A stretch of DNA of 37,276 bases, from NCBI GenBank assembly GCA_036677375.1, contig JAVBWO010000010.1, positions 1 through 37,276 on the forward strand. Reading direction: 5' to 3'. The DNA is from JAVBWO01 sp036677375 (GTDB taxonomy: Bacteria > Bacillota > Dehalobacteriia > UBA4068 > UBA4997). Position 1 is the stretch's first letter; every line of letters starts with the position of its first letter. Position numbers and translations under genes: made by a program. Positions 1 to 7,347 of this stretch are shown here, one piece after another. The notes under the pieces are model-generated. The model did not search any database. It had not been told where the DNA came from and saw only the letters and a list, made by a program, of their open reading frames with translations.

Positions 1-456
1 GGTATTCCAGAAGTCGATATTAACTCTTTAGAGAGACTCTGGAAAATATCGCCACAGTTAAGAGAAGAGATATTTACTTGTGTCGATGAAGAACATAATG
101 TCTATAATCTTGCTATAAAACCAAATGAAATCGAAATAGTCATTTCTGAAGATGAAAATATAAAGGTTGAAAAGGAAACTGAATACGGTTCTCTATTCGA
201 GACGTGGAAAAATAAAGTAAAAGATTCATTACTCAACATTAATACAGATACAAATCCAAAAGAAATAATTCGAAGCTTGGGCATTGAAATTTTGAGGGAT
301 TTTGAATCGGCAAAACTTCTAGACAATTACGATGTGTATGACTTCTTGCTTAACTATTATATCCTCCCCTTTGAATTATTGCTGCCTCTTTTGATTTGGA
401 TGGTTGCCGAGATCCGCGTCCGGTTGCTCCGGAAACGGAGACAGGTTTTGGTATAA
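1..456 (+). pseudogene. Chimeric frame: HsdM C-terminus joined to GerAB-like permease tail
   Basis: An open frame enters from the left edge and stops at 454-456. Residues 1 to about 118 look like the C-terminal part of a type I restriction-modification methylase subunit (HsdM): the stretch reading LLDNYDVYDFLLNY matches the family's usual 'LLDKYDVYxxLxxYW' ending. From about base 355 the same frame continues as YYILPFELLLPLLIWMVAEI and a basic tail. This is the extreme C-terminus of a GerAB-like spore permease and closely resembles the end of the intact permease next door (YYVLPFETVLPLFVWIIAEV). Neither half is complete: HsdM lacks its end and the permease lacks nearly everything else. I infer a deletion or recombination junction near 352-360; a misassembly cannot be excluded. 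The first 350 bases are also more AT-rich than what follows. Confidence 0.7.
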
Positions 457-485
457 TATAAAAAAGAAATGATGATAATGGTGAT

Positions 486-1595
486 ATGAAACAGAAAGAA
501 TTGATTTCCAATAAACAAGGAATTGCCTTGATCGTTTTGTTTATCAACGGAGAAGCCAGTATTTATATTGAGGGGATCATCGCCAAAAGTGATATCTGGT
601 TGGCGGTTCTTTTGGGTGTCGTTATGGCGATACCGGTGATCCTGATGTTTGCCAGATTGCTCTCGCTTTTTCCGGAAAAGAATATTTTTGACATCATGGA
701 GGTTTGTCTCGGGAAAGTTTTGGGCAAGGTTTTTATTTTTATGTTTACCTGGTTTTGCTTTCATGCGATAGCCATCACCTTGGAGGATTGGGGCTTCTTT
801 GTCAGGAGTAGTGTCTTACCCGAGACCCCGGGTTGGTTTATTATCATTATTTTTGTTTTGGTCTGCGCTTATGGGGTCAGACATGGAATCGAAGTATTGG
901 GACGCTGGAGCGAAATTTTTATTGCCATCACGATCTTTGTGGTTGTCACAGTATTTTTGATGTTAATACCAAAGTGTGAGTGGAGCTATCTGTCTCCGGT
1001 ACTTTATGAAGGAATGAAGCCGGTCATGAAGGGCGCTTTTTTGACATTTGTATTTCCTATGACCTATCTTGTAGGATTTTTGTCGGTATTCTCGCTCAGT
1101 AAAGAGAAAAACTCTTCTTATAAAATCTTTTTTTACGGTTTATTCATCGGTTCAGCAATGCTATTCGTGATTTATATCGGAGTGATATTGGTCCTGGGCC
1201 CTTATAATGCCTCAAGTATTTATTATCCAACCTATGCCAAAGTTTCTATGATCAATATCGGTAATTTTTTGCAAAGACTGGATATCCTGGCGGCTGTTGT
1301 GTACGTGTCTGGACTTTTTGTTCAAACCAGCGTTTTTCTCTTGGGTAGTTGCAAGGGTTTTGCGAGGTTATTCGCTTTTCCGGATTACCGTTTTATCGTT
1401 TTGCCGATCACTTTTTTGGCGGCTACGCTAGCAATTTATGAACCGGGAAGCATCATGCACTATTTTGAATTTGGTACAGGTGTTTGGCCTTACTATGTTT
1501 TACCGTTTGAAACAGTTCTTCCATTATTCGTTTGGATCATTGCCGAGGTCAGAGTTCGGTCTGCCAGGAAGCGGGGACAGGTTTTGGGATCATGA
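486..1595 (+). CDS. GerAB-family spore germination permease
   Basis: A 369-residue integral membrane protein of the GerAB/endospore permease family (APC superfamily), whose members form the inner-membrane part of nutrient germinant receptors in spores. The length is typical (about 365) and roughly ten hydrophobic segments are spread along it. The N-terminus (ISNKQGIALIVLFINGEAS) and the segment around LPETPGWFIIIIF fit the family pattern. The start at 486 follows a weak GGTGAT Shine-Dalgarno element. It sits 29 bases after the truncated paralogue tail at 361-456, so the locus once carried two tandem copies. The usual GerAA and GerAC partners are absent from the window, so it is an orphan or the remnant of a larger operon. 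The germinant cannot be predicted. Confidence 0.88.
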   Translation: MKQKELISNKQGIALIVLFINGEASIYIEGIIAKSDIWLAVLLGVVMAIPVILMFARLLSLFPEKNIFDIMEVCLGKVLGKVFIFMFTWFCFHAIAITLEDWGFFVRSSVLPETPGWFIIIIFVLVCAYGVRHGIEVLGRWSEIFIAITIFVVVTVFLMLIPKCEWSYLSPVLYEGMKPVMKGAFLTFVFPMTYLVGFLSVFSLSKEKNSSYKIFFYGLFIGSAMLFVIYIGVILVLGPYNASSIYYPTYAKVSMINIGNFLQRLDILAAVVYVSGLFVQTSVFLLGSCKGFARLFAFPDYRFIVLPITFLAATLAIYEPGSIMHYFEFGTGVWPYYVLPFETVLPLFVWIIAEVRVRSARKRGQVLGS

Positions 1596-1684
1596 TTTGG
1601 TTACTCGTTATAACGCTTATTACATCCGTGATATATCATCCGCTACCAGCTCTAGGTTTGCTTTACCATACTCGTTATTGCTAA
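1592..1684 (+). CDS. Possible 30-residue membrane peptide overlapping the gerAB stop
   Basis: A short frame starting with an ATGA overlap on the stop codon of the preceding permease; the overlap suggests translational coupling. The product begins MIWLLVITLITSVIY, a plausible membrane segment, and ends after 30 residues. A second hydrophobic stretch (LLLTAVALIFDRVAVTVFAV) follows in a different frame at about 1670-1750, so this may be a frame-broken two-segment membrane protein. No family recognised; either reading is tentative. Confidence 0.25.
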   Translation: MIWLLVITLITSVIYHPLPALGLLYHTRYC

Positions 1685-1791
1685 CTGCTGTGGCGCTGAT
1701 ATTTGATCGTGTCGCCGTAACTGTTTTTGCGGTAGGTTTAATTTTGAATCCAAAATGTCGAGAAACTGACAAAATACGGATCATTCCTTTA

Positions 1792-1820
1792 TTGACAATA
1801 AGGGTGTTCCCCGCTATAAT
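1792..1820 (+). promoter_or_regulatory. Consensus sigma-A promoter for the M20/AOS operon
   Basis: TTGACA at 1792-1797 and TATAAT at 1815-1820 with a 17-base spacer is an exact match to the sigma-A consensus. Transcription should start near 1827, about 45 bases before the M20 gene, whose GGGAGG ribosome binding site is at 1861-1866. Confidence 0.85.
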
Positions 1821-1871
1821 TATGTCGTAATTAGAATATTACTAAAATAGACATATTGGCGGGAGGCGTCC

Positions 1872-3071
1872 ATGCGTAATCACATTGATAAAAATGGAAT
1901 CCTAAATTATTGTATTGATATCAGACGACATTTGCATAGATTTCCCGAACTTAGCTTTAAAGAATATGAAACTTCAAAATATATAATACAACAACTTAAG
2001 GATAATGGCATTACAGCACATGCCATTGCTAAAACCGGCGTCTATGCATTAATTGATACAAAACGTCCTGGACCAACAATTGCTTTTAGGGCCGATATTG
2101 ATGCATTGCCCATAAAAGAAGAAAATAATGTTGCATACGCATCGGAGAAGCCGGGGATCATGCATGCCTGTGGACATGACGGGCATGTTGCAATTCTACT
2201 TGGTTTCGCAAAAGTTTTGAATCAAAATAACGCTGATTTAAAGGGAAAAATAATGTTATTGTTTCAGCCTGGCGAGGAATCTGCTGATAATAGTGGTGCT
2301 CTTTCTATAATGAATCAGGGAATCCTAAAGAATGTTGATGCAGTTTTTGCCTTACATATCAATACTCTTTTACCGACGGGATTTGTTTCTGTTAAGTCAG
2401 GCCCGATTTTGGCTGCATACGATAGCTTTCAAGTAGAGGTGTTAGGTAAAGCAGGACATGGGGGAATGCCTCACATTTGTATTGACCCAATTATAATCGG
2501 ATGTCAGTTAGTAAATTCTTGGCAAACAATTATTAGTCGTAAGATCGACCCGCTTTGTCCAGCCGTATTAACAACGGGGACTTTTTTAGCCGGGGATAAT
2601 TTTAATGTCATTTCCGAAAGTGCGAACATTACAGGGTGTACACGTTTTTTTTCAAAAGATATCGGTGATTTAATTGAAAAAGAATTTAAGGATATGACAG
2701 AGTATATTTGCCAATCACATGGGGCAAAAGCTAATATTATCTACAATAAGGGGTGCCCCCCTTTGATGTGTGATGAAGTGCTGACCTATGTTGTTAAATG
2801 TGCGGCAATCAAACATTTGGAGCAAAATAACGTAGTTGAGTCGGGGCCATTTATGGGTAGTGATGATTTTTCCTTTTATGGTAGTGAATGCCCCTCGGCT
2901 TATTTTTTTCTTGGTGCCGGCAATAAACCGAAAGGATTGGTTTATCCAATGCATCATCCTTGTTTTGACTTTGATGAAGAAGCAATGATAAATGGTGTCA
3001 ATATATTTTACAGCATACTTGATCAGTTATGGCAAAAGAATAATATGTTTGGAGGTAGTTGTGATGCATAG
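1872..3071 (+). CDS. M20 family amidohydrolase (M20D type)
   Basis: A 399-residue cytoplasmic metallo-amidohydrolase of the M20D group (N-acyl-amino acid/hippurate hydrolase type), which cleaves an N-acyl group from an amino acid or similar amine. The metal-binding signature HACGHDGH lies at residues 98-105, with Cys100 and His102 as probable ligands. The catalytic glutamates are in QPGEES, followed by a His in ALHIN, and the C-terminal metal ligand is in MHHPCFD. The GSDDFSFYG motif near residue 335 is also typical. A strong GGGAGG precedes the ATG. Its end overlaps the next gene by 8 bases, so the two are translationally coupled. The true substrate is unknown; pairing with an alpha-oxoamine synthase suggests handling of an acylated amino compound, which is inference. 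Confidence 0.9.
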   Translation: MRNHIDKNGILNYCIDIRRHLHRFPELSFKEYETSKYIIQQLKDNGITAHAIAKTGVYALIDTKRPGPTIAFRADIDALPIKEENNVAYASEKPGIMHACGHDGHVAILLGFAKVLNQNNADLKGKIMLLFQPGEESADNSGALSIMNQGILKNVDAVFALHINTLLPTGFVSVKSGPILAAYDSFQVEVLGKAGHGGMPHICIDPIIIGCQLVNSWQTIISRKIDPLCPAVLTTGTFLAGDNFNVISESANITGCTRFFSKDIGDLIEKEFKDMTEYICQSHGAKANIIYNKGCPPLMCDEVLTYVVKCAAIKHLEQNNVVESGPFMGSDDFSFYGSECPSAYFFLGAGNKPKGLVYPMHHPCFDFDEEAMINGVNIFYSILDQLWQKNNMFGGSCDA

Positions 3072-4254
3072 TTTTTATGAAAGAATCAATGATTCATTAG
3101 AGGCCTTAAAAGATGCGGGGACTTACAAAAAGCAAAGGCATATAACATCACCTATATCCGGCAATATAGAAGTTAAAGGAAATTCAGAAAAGGTTATATT
3201 ACTATGCTCAAATAATTATCTGGGATTAGCGAACAAAGAAGAAATCATGAATGCGGGAATAAAAGCATTCATGAATTATGGTTATGGAGCTGCAAGCGTT
3301 CGTTTTATATGTGGTACTTTTGACATCCATCAAATCCTGGAAGAAAAGCTAAGCCGTTTTTTAAATATGGAAGCATCATTGACATATACCTCATGCTGGG
3401 ATGCCAATACAGCAGTGATCCCCACAATTCTGCATGCCGGAGATTCCGTAATTTCGGATGAATTAAATCATGCAAGTATTGTGGATGGGTGCAGATTGAC
3501 AAGTAAAGGAGTAAATAAATATATATATAAGCATGCGAATATGGTGTCCCTTGAAGAGAAATTAGAAGCGGCGCCCAAAAGCGGGACATTATTAATTATT
3601 ACTGATGGTGTTTTTTCAATGGAAGGGGACATAGCTCCTTTACCAGAAATCATAAAAGTTGCCAAAAAATATAATGCACTTGTTATGGTAGATGATTCAC
3701 ATGCGATAGGGGTAGTAGGGAAAACCGGTAAAGGTACGGCAGAGTATTATAATTTGTTAGAGCCGCCCGACATTGTTACCGGTACTTTTGGTAAAGCACT
3801 GGGTGGTTGTGCTGGCGGTTTTGTTGCAGGTAGAAGATGTTTAATTGATCTGCTCACACAAAAATCAAGACCATATTTATTTTCTAATGCACTATCGCCA
3901 GTGGTAACGAAGATAGCGATAGCATCGCTTGAATACTTGGAAGCCAATCCAGGTCTTGTTCATTCTCTTCACAAGAAGACTGAATATATGTTCGATAAAT
4001 TGTATCAGTTGGGTTTGAATCCAATAAAAAGTGATTCGGCGATCATTCCCCTAATTGTTGGCGATACAAAGAATGCTATCGCTATTTCTGAAGAAATGAT
4101 GAAAAGAAATGTATACGTTATTGGATTTGGATACCCGGTTGTACCCGAAGGGGCGGCCAGAATCCGTATACAGCTCTCTAATGATCTTAGCTACCAGGAT
4201 ATAGATTATGCGGTTGAAATCATCCGGGAAGTATTTAAAAAAACCATACAATAA
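3064..4254 (+). CDS. kbl: Alpha-oxoamine synthase, glycine C-acetyltransferase-like
   Basis: A 396-residue PLP enzyme of the alpha-oxoamine synthase family, closest in motif to 2-amino-3-ketobutyrate CoA ligase (glycine C-acetyltransferase), which joins or cleaves glycine and acetyl-CoA. Visible motifs are SNNYLGL (50-56), YGYGAASVRFICGT (72-85), the cofactor aspartate in MVDDSHAIG (208-216) and the Schiff-base lysine in TGTFGKALGG at residue 244. The start at 3064 follows GGAGG at a good distance; an upstream in-frame extension has no ribosome binding site. It overlaps the M20 gene by 8 bases. No threonine dehydrogenase (tdh), the classical partner, is nearby, so a role in threonine catabolism is not assured. 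It could instead make another alpha-amino ketone from a different acyl-CoA. Confidence 0.85.
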   Translation: MHSFYERINDSLEALKDAGTYKKQRHITSPISGNIEVKGNSEKVILLCSNNYLGLANKEEIMNAGIKAFMNYGYGAASVRFICGTFDIHQILEEKLSRFLNMEASLTYTSCWDANTAVIPTILHAGDSVISDELNHASIVDGCRLTSKGVNKYIYKHANMVSLEEKLEAAPKSGTLLIITDGVFSMEGDIAPLPEIIKVAKKYNALVMVDDSHAIGVVGKTGKGTAEYYNLLEPPDIVTGTFGKALGGCAGGFVAGRRCLIDLLTQKSRPYLFSNALSPVVTKIAIASLEYLEANPGLVHSLHKKTEYMFDKLYQLGLNPIKSDSAIIPLIVGDTKNAIAISEEMMKRNVYVIGFGYPVVPEGAARIRIQLSNDLSYQDIDYAVEIIREVFKKTIQ

Positions 4255-4349
4255 CATCGATGACATAACTGTAAACATTTTATTATATAAAAAAAGAAGG
4301 AAGAGTGATATAATAAATAACAATAAATTTTTTATAAGAAGAGGTAATT

Positions 4350-4787
4350 ATGCATAAGGATCAAGCTGATAATTTTAGTAGGGTATTTCATTCTATTCTG
4401 AATGTTATTCATATTGAGCGACCAAGTTATTGGTCGGAAAAACTTAATGGTTTAACAACCATAGAGTTTTATATATTACGTTTTACAGCAGAACACCCTG
4501 ATATGGTTTTAAAGGATTTTCGGGATTATTATAAAATTCCCCATACGACTTTAACGGGGGTTATAAATAGGTTAGAAAAAAAGAAACTTGTACAAAGAAT
4601 CATAAATAAAAGGGATCACCGTTCTTTTGGACTGGAATTAACCGAGAAAGGGAAAATAATTGAACAAGAACATTATAATGTAGATATTATGGTTTCTAAA
4701 AAAGTACTTGATACTTTGGATAGCGAAGAAGAAAAAGAAACTTTAATTAAGCTGCTTGAAAAAATCGTATCAAGAATAGATAAATAG
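4350..4787 (+). CDS. MarR family transcriptional regulator
   Basis: A 145-residue winged-helix regulator. The recognition region reads DFRDYYKIPHTTLTGVINRL, followed by the wing ending at residues DHRSFGLELT and a C-terminal dimerisation helix. MarR proteins bind palindromic operators as dimers and usually repress adjacent genes until a small ligand binds. The start follows AAGAGG at 4336-4341. It lies between the M20/AOS operon and the MBL-fold gene. A perfect 12-base palindrome (ATATTATAATAT, 4833-4844) covers the -10 box of the next promoter and is a plausible target, although this is inference. Confidence 0.88.
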   Translation: MHKDQADNFSRVFHSILNVIHIERPSYWSEKLNGLTTIEFYILRFTAEHPDMVLKDFRDYYKIPHTTLTGVINRLEKKKLVQRIINKRDHRSFGLELTEKGKIIEQEHYNVDIMVSKKVLDTLDSEEEKETLIKLLEKIVSRIDK

Positions 4788-4800
4788 TCAATAAATTTTT

Positions 4801-4829
4801 AAAATAGCGATTATTGACAGCGCTATTTT
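4801..4829 (+). terminator. Hairpin between marR-type gene and MBL gene, overlapping a promoter
   Basis: Nine-base arms AAAATAGCG (4801-4809) and CGCTATTTT (4821-4829) are perfectly complementary and are followed by a T-rich run, as in an intrinsic terminator for the MarR gene. The loop contains the -35 box of the next promoter, so the element may also act at the DNA level. Confidence 0.55.
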
Positions 4830-4842
4830 ATTATATTATAAT
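4814..4842 (+). promoter_or_regulatory. Consensus sigma-A promoter for the MBL/ATC-hydrolase operon
   Basis: TTGACA at 4814-4819, a 17-base spacer and TATAAT at 4837-4842 give a perfect consensus match. The -10 box lies inside the 12-base palindrome at 4833-4844, a likely operator. The downstream gene starts at 4899 behind AAAGGAGG. Confidence 0.82.
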
Positions 4843-4898
4843 ATGACGTAAGTAGTAATATTCTATATAAGTCATAAACAAGAAAGGAGGAGAAAAAT

Positions 4899-5828
4899 AT
4901 GCTGTCATCCATTGATGAGTTGTCCATATATGAAACAATGGATAATTATTATGACGGATTGCTTGTACCGCAAAAGGATGTGCAAAGATTTGGTTACTTT
5001 TGGCCGAACATACAAACGTCTCCGTTCCCGGCAATCGTTTCAGAACATGGTTTTTCCTGCTACATTGTTGTAAAAACAGGAAATGTAAAGAGGGCTATCG
5101 TTTTTGACTTTGGTCTGTCCGGCAATGGTGTAACGGGGAACATGGCTATGATGGGATTGAACCCATCCATAGTTGAAGCCGCCGTGTTAAGCCATGGGCA
5201 TTTTGATCATTATGGAGGTGTTGAAAATGTAATAGAAACAATTCCTGAAAAAGTTCCTTTCTATGTAGGGCCAGATGTGTTTTTCAAAAGATATATCCAC
5301 TTTCCCACAAAACAAATTGACTTAGGCGCTTTAGATGAAGCGTCAATAAAACGTTTGAATTGCGATTTATGCGTAGTGAATGAACCAAAAGAAATAATTC
5401 CGGGAGCTATGCTGATAGGACCGGTATCAAGGGTGACTGAGTTTGAACAAAGTTCACCGGGTATCATGATTGAACGCGAAGGCGTATTAGAACAAGACGG
5501 TTTTAATGATGAATTAAGCATGGTTTTTAATGTGAACGGCAAAGGCTTGGTTGTTTTAACAGCGTGCGCTCATGCAGGAATTATAAATATCATAAGACAG
5601 GCTGTTGAGGTAACCGGCATTCGAAAAGTTCACGCGGTTTTAGGCGGTTTTCACCTCATAGGAGCAGAACCGCAAAAAATCATGCACACAATTGCAGAAA
5701 TGAAAAAATTCGAACCGGATATAGTCGTACCTATGCATTGTAGCGGTTTTGAGGCAGTAAAGGCCTTTTCCAGCGAAATGAAAAAAGAATTCAGGATTTA
5801 TTCAACGGGTTCAAGATTTATCTTTTAA
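4899..5828 (+). CDS. Metallo-beta-lactamase-fold hydrolase
   Basis: A 309-residue MBL-fold protein. The Zn-binding signature SHGHFDH is at residues 98-104 (H99, H101, D103, H104). Later ligands are His in TACAHAGI, the GGFHL motif and a final His in PMHCSGF. The overall pattern (TACAHAGI, GGFHL, MHC) is that of the group annotated as 7,8-dihydropterin-6-methyl-4-(beta-D-ribofuranosyl)aminobenzene phosphate synthase-like, but the true substrate is unknown. No signal peptide is visible, so it should be cytoplasmic. Translation starts behind a strong AAAGGAGG. The stop overlaps a possible upstream ATG of the next gene, so the two are co-transcribed. Confidence 0.85.
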   Translation: MLSSIDELSIYETMDNYYDGLLVPQKDVQRFGYFWPNIQTSPFPAIVSEHGFSCYIVVKTGNVKRAIVFDFGLSGNGVTGNMAMMGLNPSIVEAAVLSHGHFDHYGGVENVIETIPEKVPFYVGPDVFFKRYIHFPTKQIDLGALDEASIKRLNCDLCVVNEPKEIIPGAMLIGPVSRVTEFEQSSPGIMIEREGVLEQDGFNDELSMVFNVNGKGLVVLTACAHAGIINIIRQAVEVTGIRKVHAVLGGFHLIGAEPQKIMHTIAEMKKFEPDIVVPMHCSGFEAVKAFSSEMKKEFRIYSTGSRFIF

Positions 5829-5848
5829 TGATAAAGGAGGAAAATATA

Positions 5849-6469
5849 ATGATAACAAGAAAGCCTTTTAATTTTACAATTGTCATGGAGCCTATTTTAT
5901 TGCATCTCTTGGATGGCGAGATTGATGACCCAAAAGCTTTTTATGATAATTGTAAAGCGACAGTCGGTGAATTATATATTAAAGCGAAAGATAAATTCCC
6001 TGAAGACTTTTTGAGGTTTATTGGCTTACCAATATGGACCTACATCAATCTTAAAAAGGAACTTGGCCAGCAGAAGGCCTTTGAGATTATGCGGATTGCT
6101 TTTATCACCGGCGGTTATGCTATTCAAAGTATTTTATTTGACCCAGTACAATACCCGAGAAGTTTTAATATGTTTTGCGATAGAGAATTGTTCATAAATC
6201 AAAACGGTTCAACTAAGTGGAACAAATTAGAACCTAAAGAAAGAACAGACAATAAATTTGAGTTTACAATAACGAGATGCATGTATCACGAGCTCAATGA
6301 ATTTCTTGGGATACCTGAAGCAACACCGATGATCTGTTCTGTTGATAACGCGTTATTTAATTCGTATCTTCCGGAAGAAATGGTTTTTCACAGAGGCGGA
6401 TTGAATAGAAAGATTGCCAATGGAAGCAAGGACGGTTGTCATTTTGTTTGGGAATATTGCAAAGAGTAA
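5849..6469 (+). CDS. L-2-amino-thiazoline-4-carboxylate hydrolase-like protein
   Basis: A 206-residue protein resembling the ATC hydrolase family (PF14196 type), whose founding members open the thiazoline ring of L-2-amino-thiazoline-4-carboxylate on the way to cysteine. The family-like part is the C-terminal half: a Cys in TITRCMYHELNEFLG, a Cys/Asp pair in MICSVDNALF, an Arg/Gly region in FHRGGLNRKIANGS and a final Cys in CHFVWEY. The start at 5849 is chosen because AAAGGAGG lies 8 bases upstream; the earlier ATG at 5828 has no ribosome binding site. It is co-transcribed with the MBL-fold gene. Most family members are uncharacterised, so the exact reaction is uncertain. Confidence 0.75.
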   Translation: MITRKPFNFTIVMEPILLHLLDGEIDDPKAFYDNCKATVGELYIKAKDKFPEDFLRFIGLPIWTYINLKKELGQQKAFEIMRIAFITGGYAIQSILFDPVQYPRSFNMFCDRELFINQNGSTKWNKLEPKERTDNKFEFTITRCMYHELNEFLGIPEATPMICSVDNALFNSYLPEEMVFHRGGLNRKIANGSKDGCHFVWEYCKE

Positions 6470-6947
6470 ATTAGTTTACATAAAATCTATATTTAATTGT
6501 AAATACCGAAGATGTAAGTTTAGGTAGGTTACCCGGTAATAAAACTTGCGCCCCGAAGGGCTGTATCCACACAAAACATTTGGAAGTAATATCTGATTTA
6601 TACACTGATAGAATCTTTCAGAAAACTAAAACAGAGGAAGACGACAATGCATTTGCCGTTTTCCTCTGTTTTTTACGGTACTGAATTTTAGTTTCATTGG
6701 TTTGGGAAGGATTGCGAGAAAATAGTTAGAATTATATACATTATTTTACAGGATCAAATACATAAAAATAGGAATTAAGTACAGCGTTCCACTAAGAGAT
6801 TAATATGATTCATGAATACATGACTGTATCAAGGGGTTACCAGCTTCAAGCGGCTTCATTATTATGTATGCAAGCATGTGGAGAGGGTGTGCTTGCTTGA
6901 AAAACAAAAGTAAGGTGATTTATATTTTATTTGATGGGAGGGTAAAG
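6470..6947. other. Intergenic interval without a supported gene
   Basis: About 480 bases. It holds the hairpin terminator at 6628-6674. The remainder is AT-rich, with no open frame preceded by a ribosome binding site. A frame opening at 6864 runs into the next gene, but its extra 28 residues lack a Shine-Dalgarno sequence. Confidence 0.6.
6628..6674 (+). terminator. Intrinsic terminator after the ATC-hydrolase-like gene
   Basis: The arms AAACAGAGGAAGACG (6628-6642) and the stretch at about 6657-6672 pair with one mismatch around a short loop, and the right arm ends in a T run. An A-rich left flank means it could also work in the other direction. Confidence 0.75.
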
Positions 6948-7286
6948 ATGATTACAATAGAAAGCATGATGTCAATTGATAAAAGCGATCTACAGGAAGC
7001 ATCAAAGATGATAAACAAAGATGATGTTCCACAACTTATTGAATGGTTGGCCTTAAAAGACGATAGTATCAGATATCAGGCATTTCTACTCCTGCAAAAT
7101 CGGTCGCGATTCGTTAATGATATCTATCCGTATTGGGAACTTTTCCGGAGTAAACTGAAAAGCGATAATTCCTATCAAAGAAGTATTGGGCTTATGCTTA
7201 TTGCTGAGAATGTAAAGTGGGATACAGAAAGCAATATGGAGGACACCATTGATGAATTGAGGCGCTTTTATAGTAAACAGAGATAA
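6948..7286 (+). CDS. Small HEAT-like helical protein
   Basis: A 112-residue, mainly helical protein. The segment from residue 30 (LIEWLALKDDSIRYQAFLLL) followed by a second helical pair (YWELFRSKLKSDNSYQRSIG) resembles one or two HEAT-like repeats, as found in proteins sometimes labelled 'SufBD protein' in Firmicutes. No catalytic residues are evident; a protein-binding or scaffold role is only a guess. The start at 6948 is preceded by GGGAGGG at about 6936-6942. It lies 61 bases upstream of the glycerol dehydrogenase gene on the same strand and is probably co-transcribed with it. Confidence 0.7.
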   Translation: MITIESMMSIDKSDLQEASKMINKDDVPQLIEWLALKDDSIRYQAFLLLQNRSRFVNDIYPYWELFRSKLKSDNSYQRSIGLMLIAENVKWDTESNMEDTIDELRRFYSKQR

Positions 7287-7347
7287 ATTGGGCTTGTCAC
7301 GATATCATATGGTTTCTTATTACATAATGAGAGGGGATGCATTGGTC

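Noticed and set aside
357..764. 135-codon minus-strand frame
   Set aside because: Antisense to the gerAB start and the chimera; no ribosome binding site and composition of a shadow frame.
1438..1830. 130-codon plus frame after gerAB
   Set aside because: Overlaps the end of gerAB in another frame and runs through the consensus promoter at 1792. Only its hydrophobic middle is discussed, as a possible frameshift remnant.
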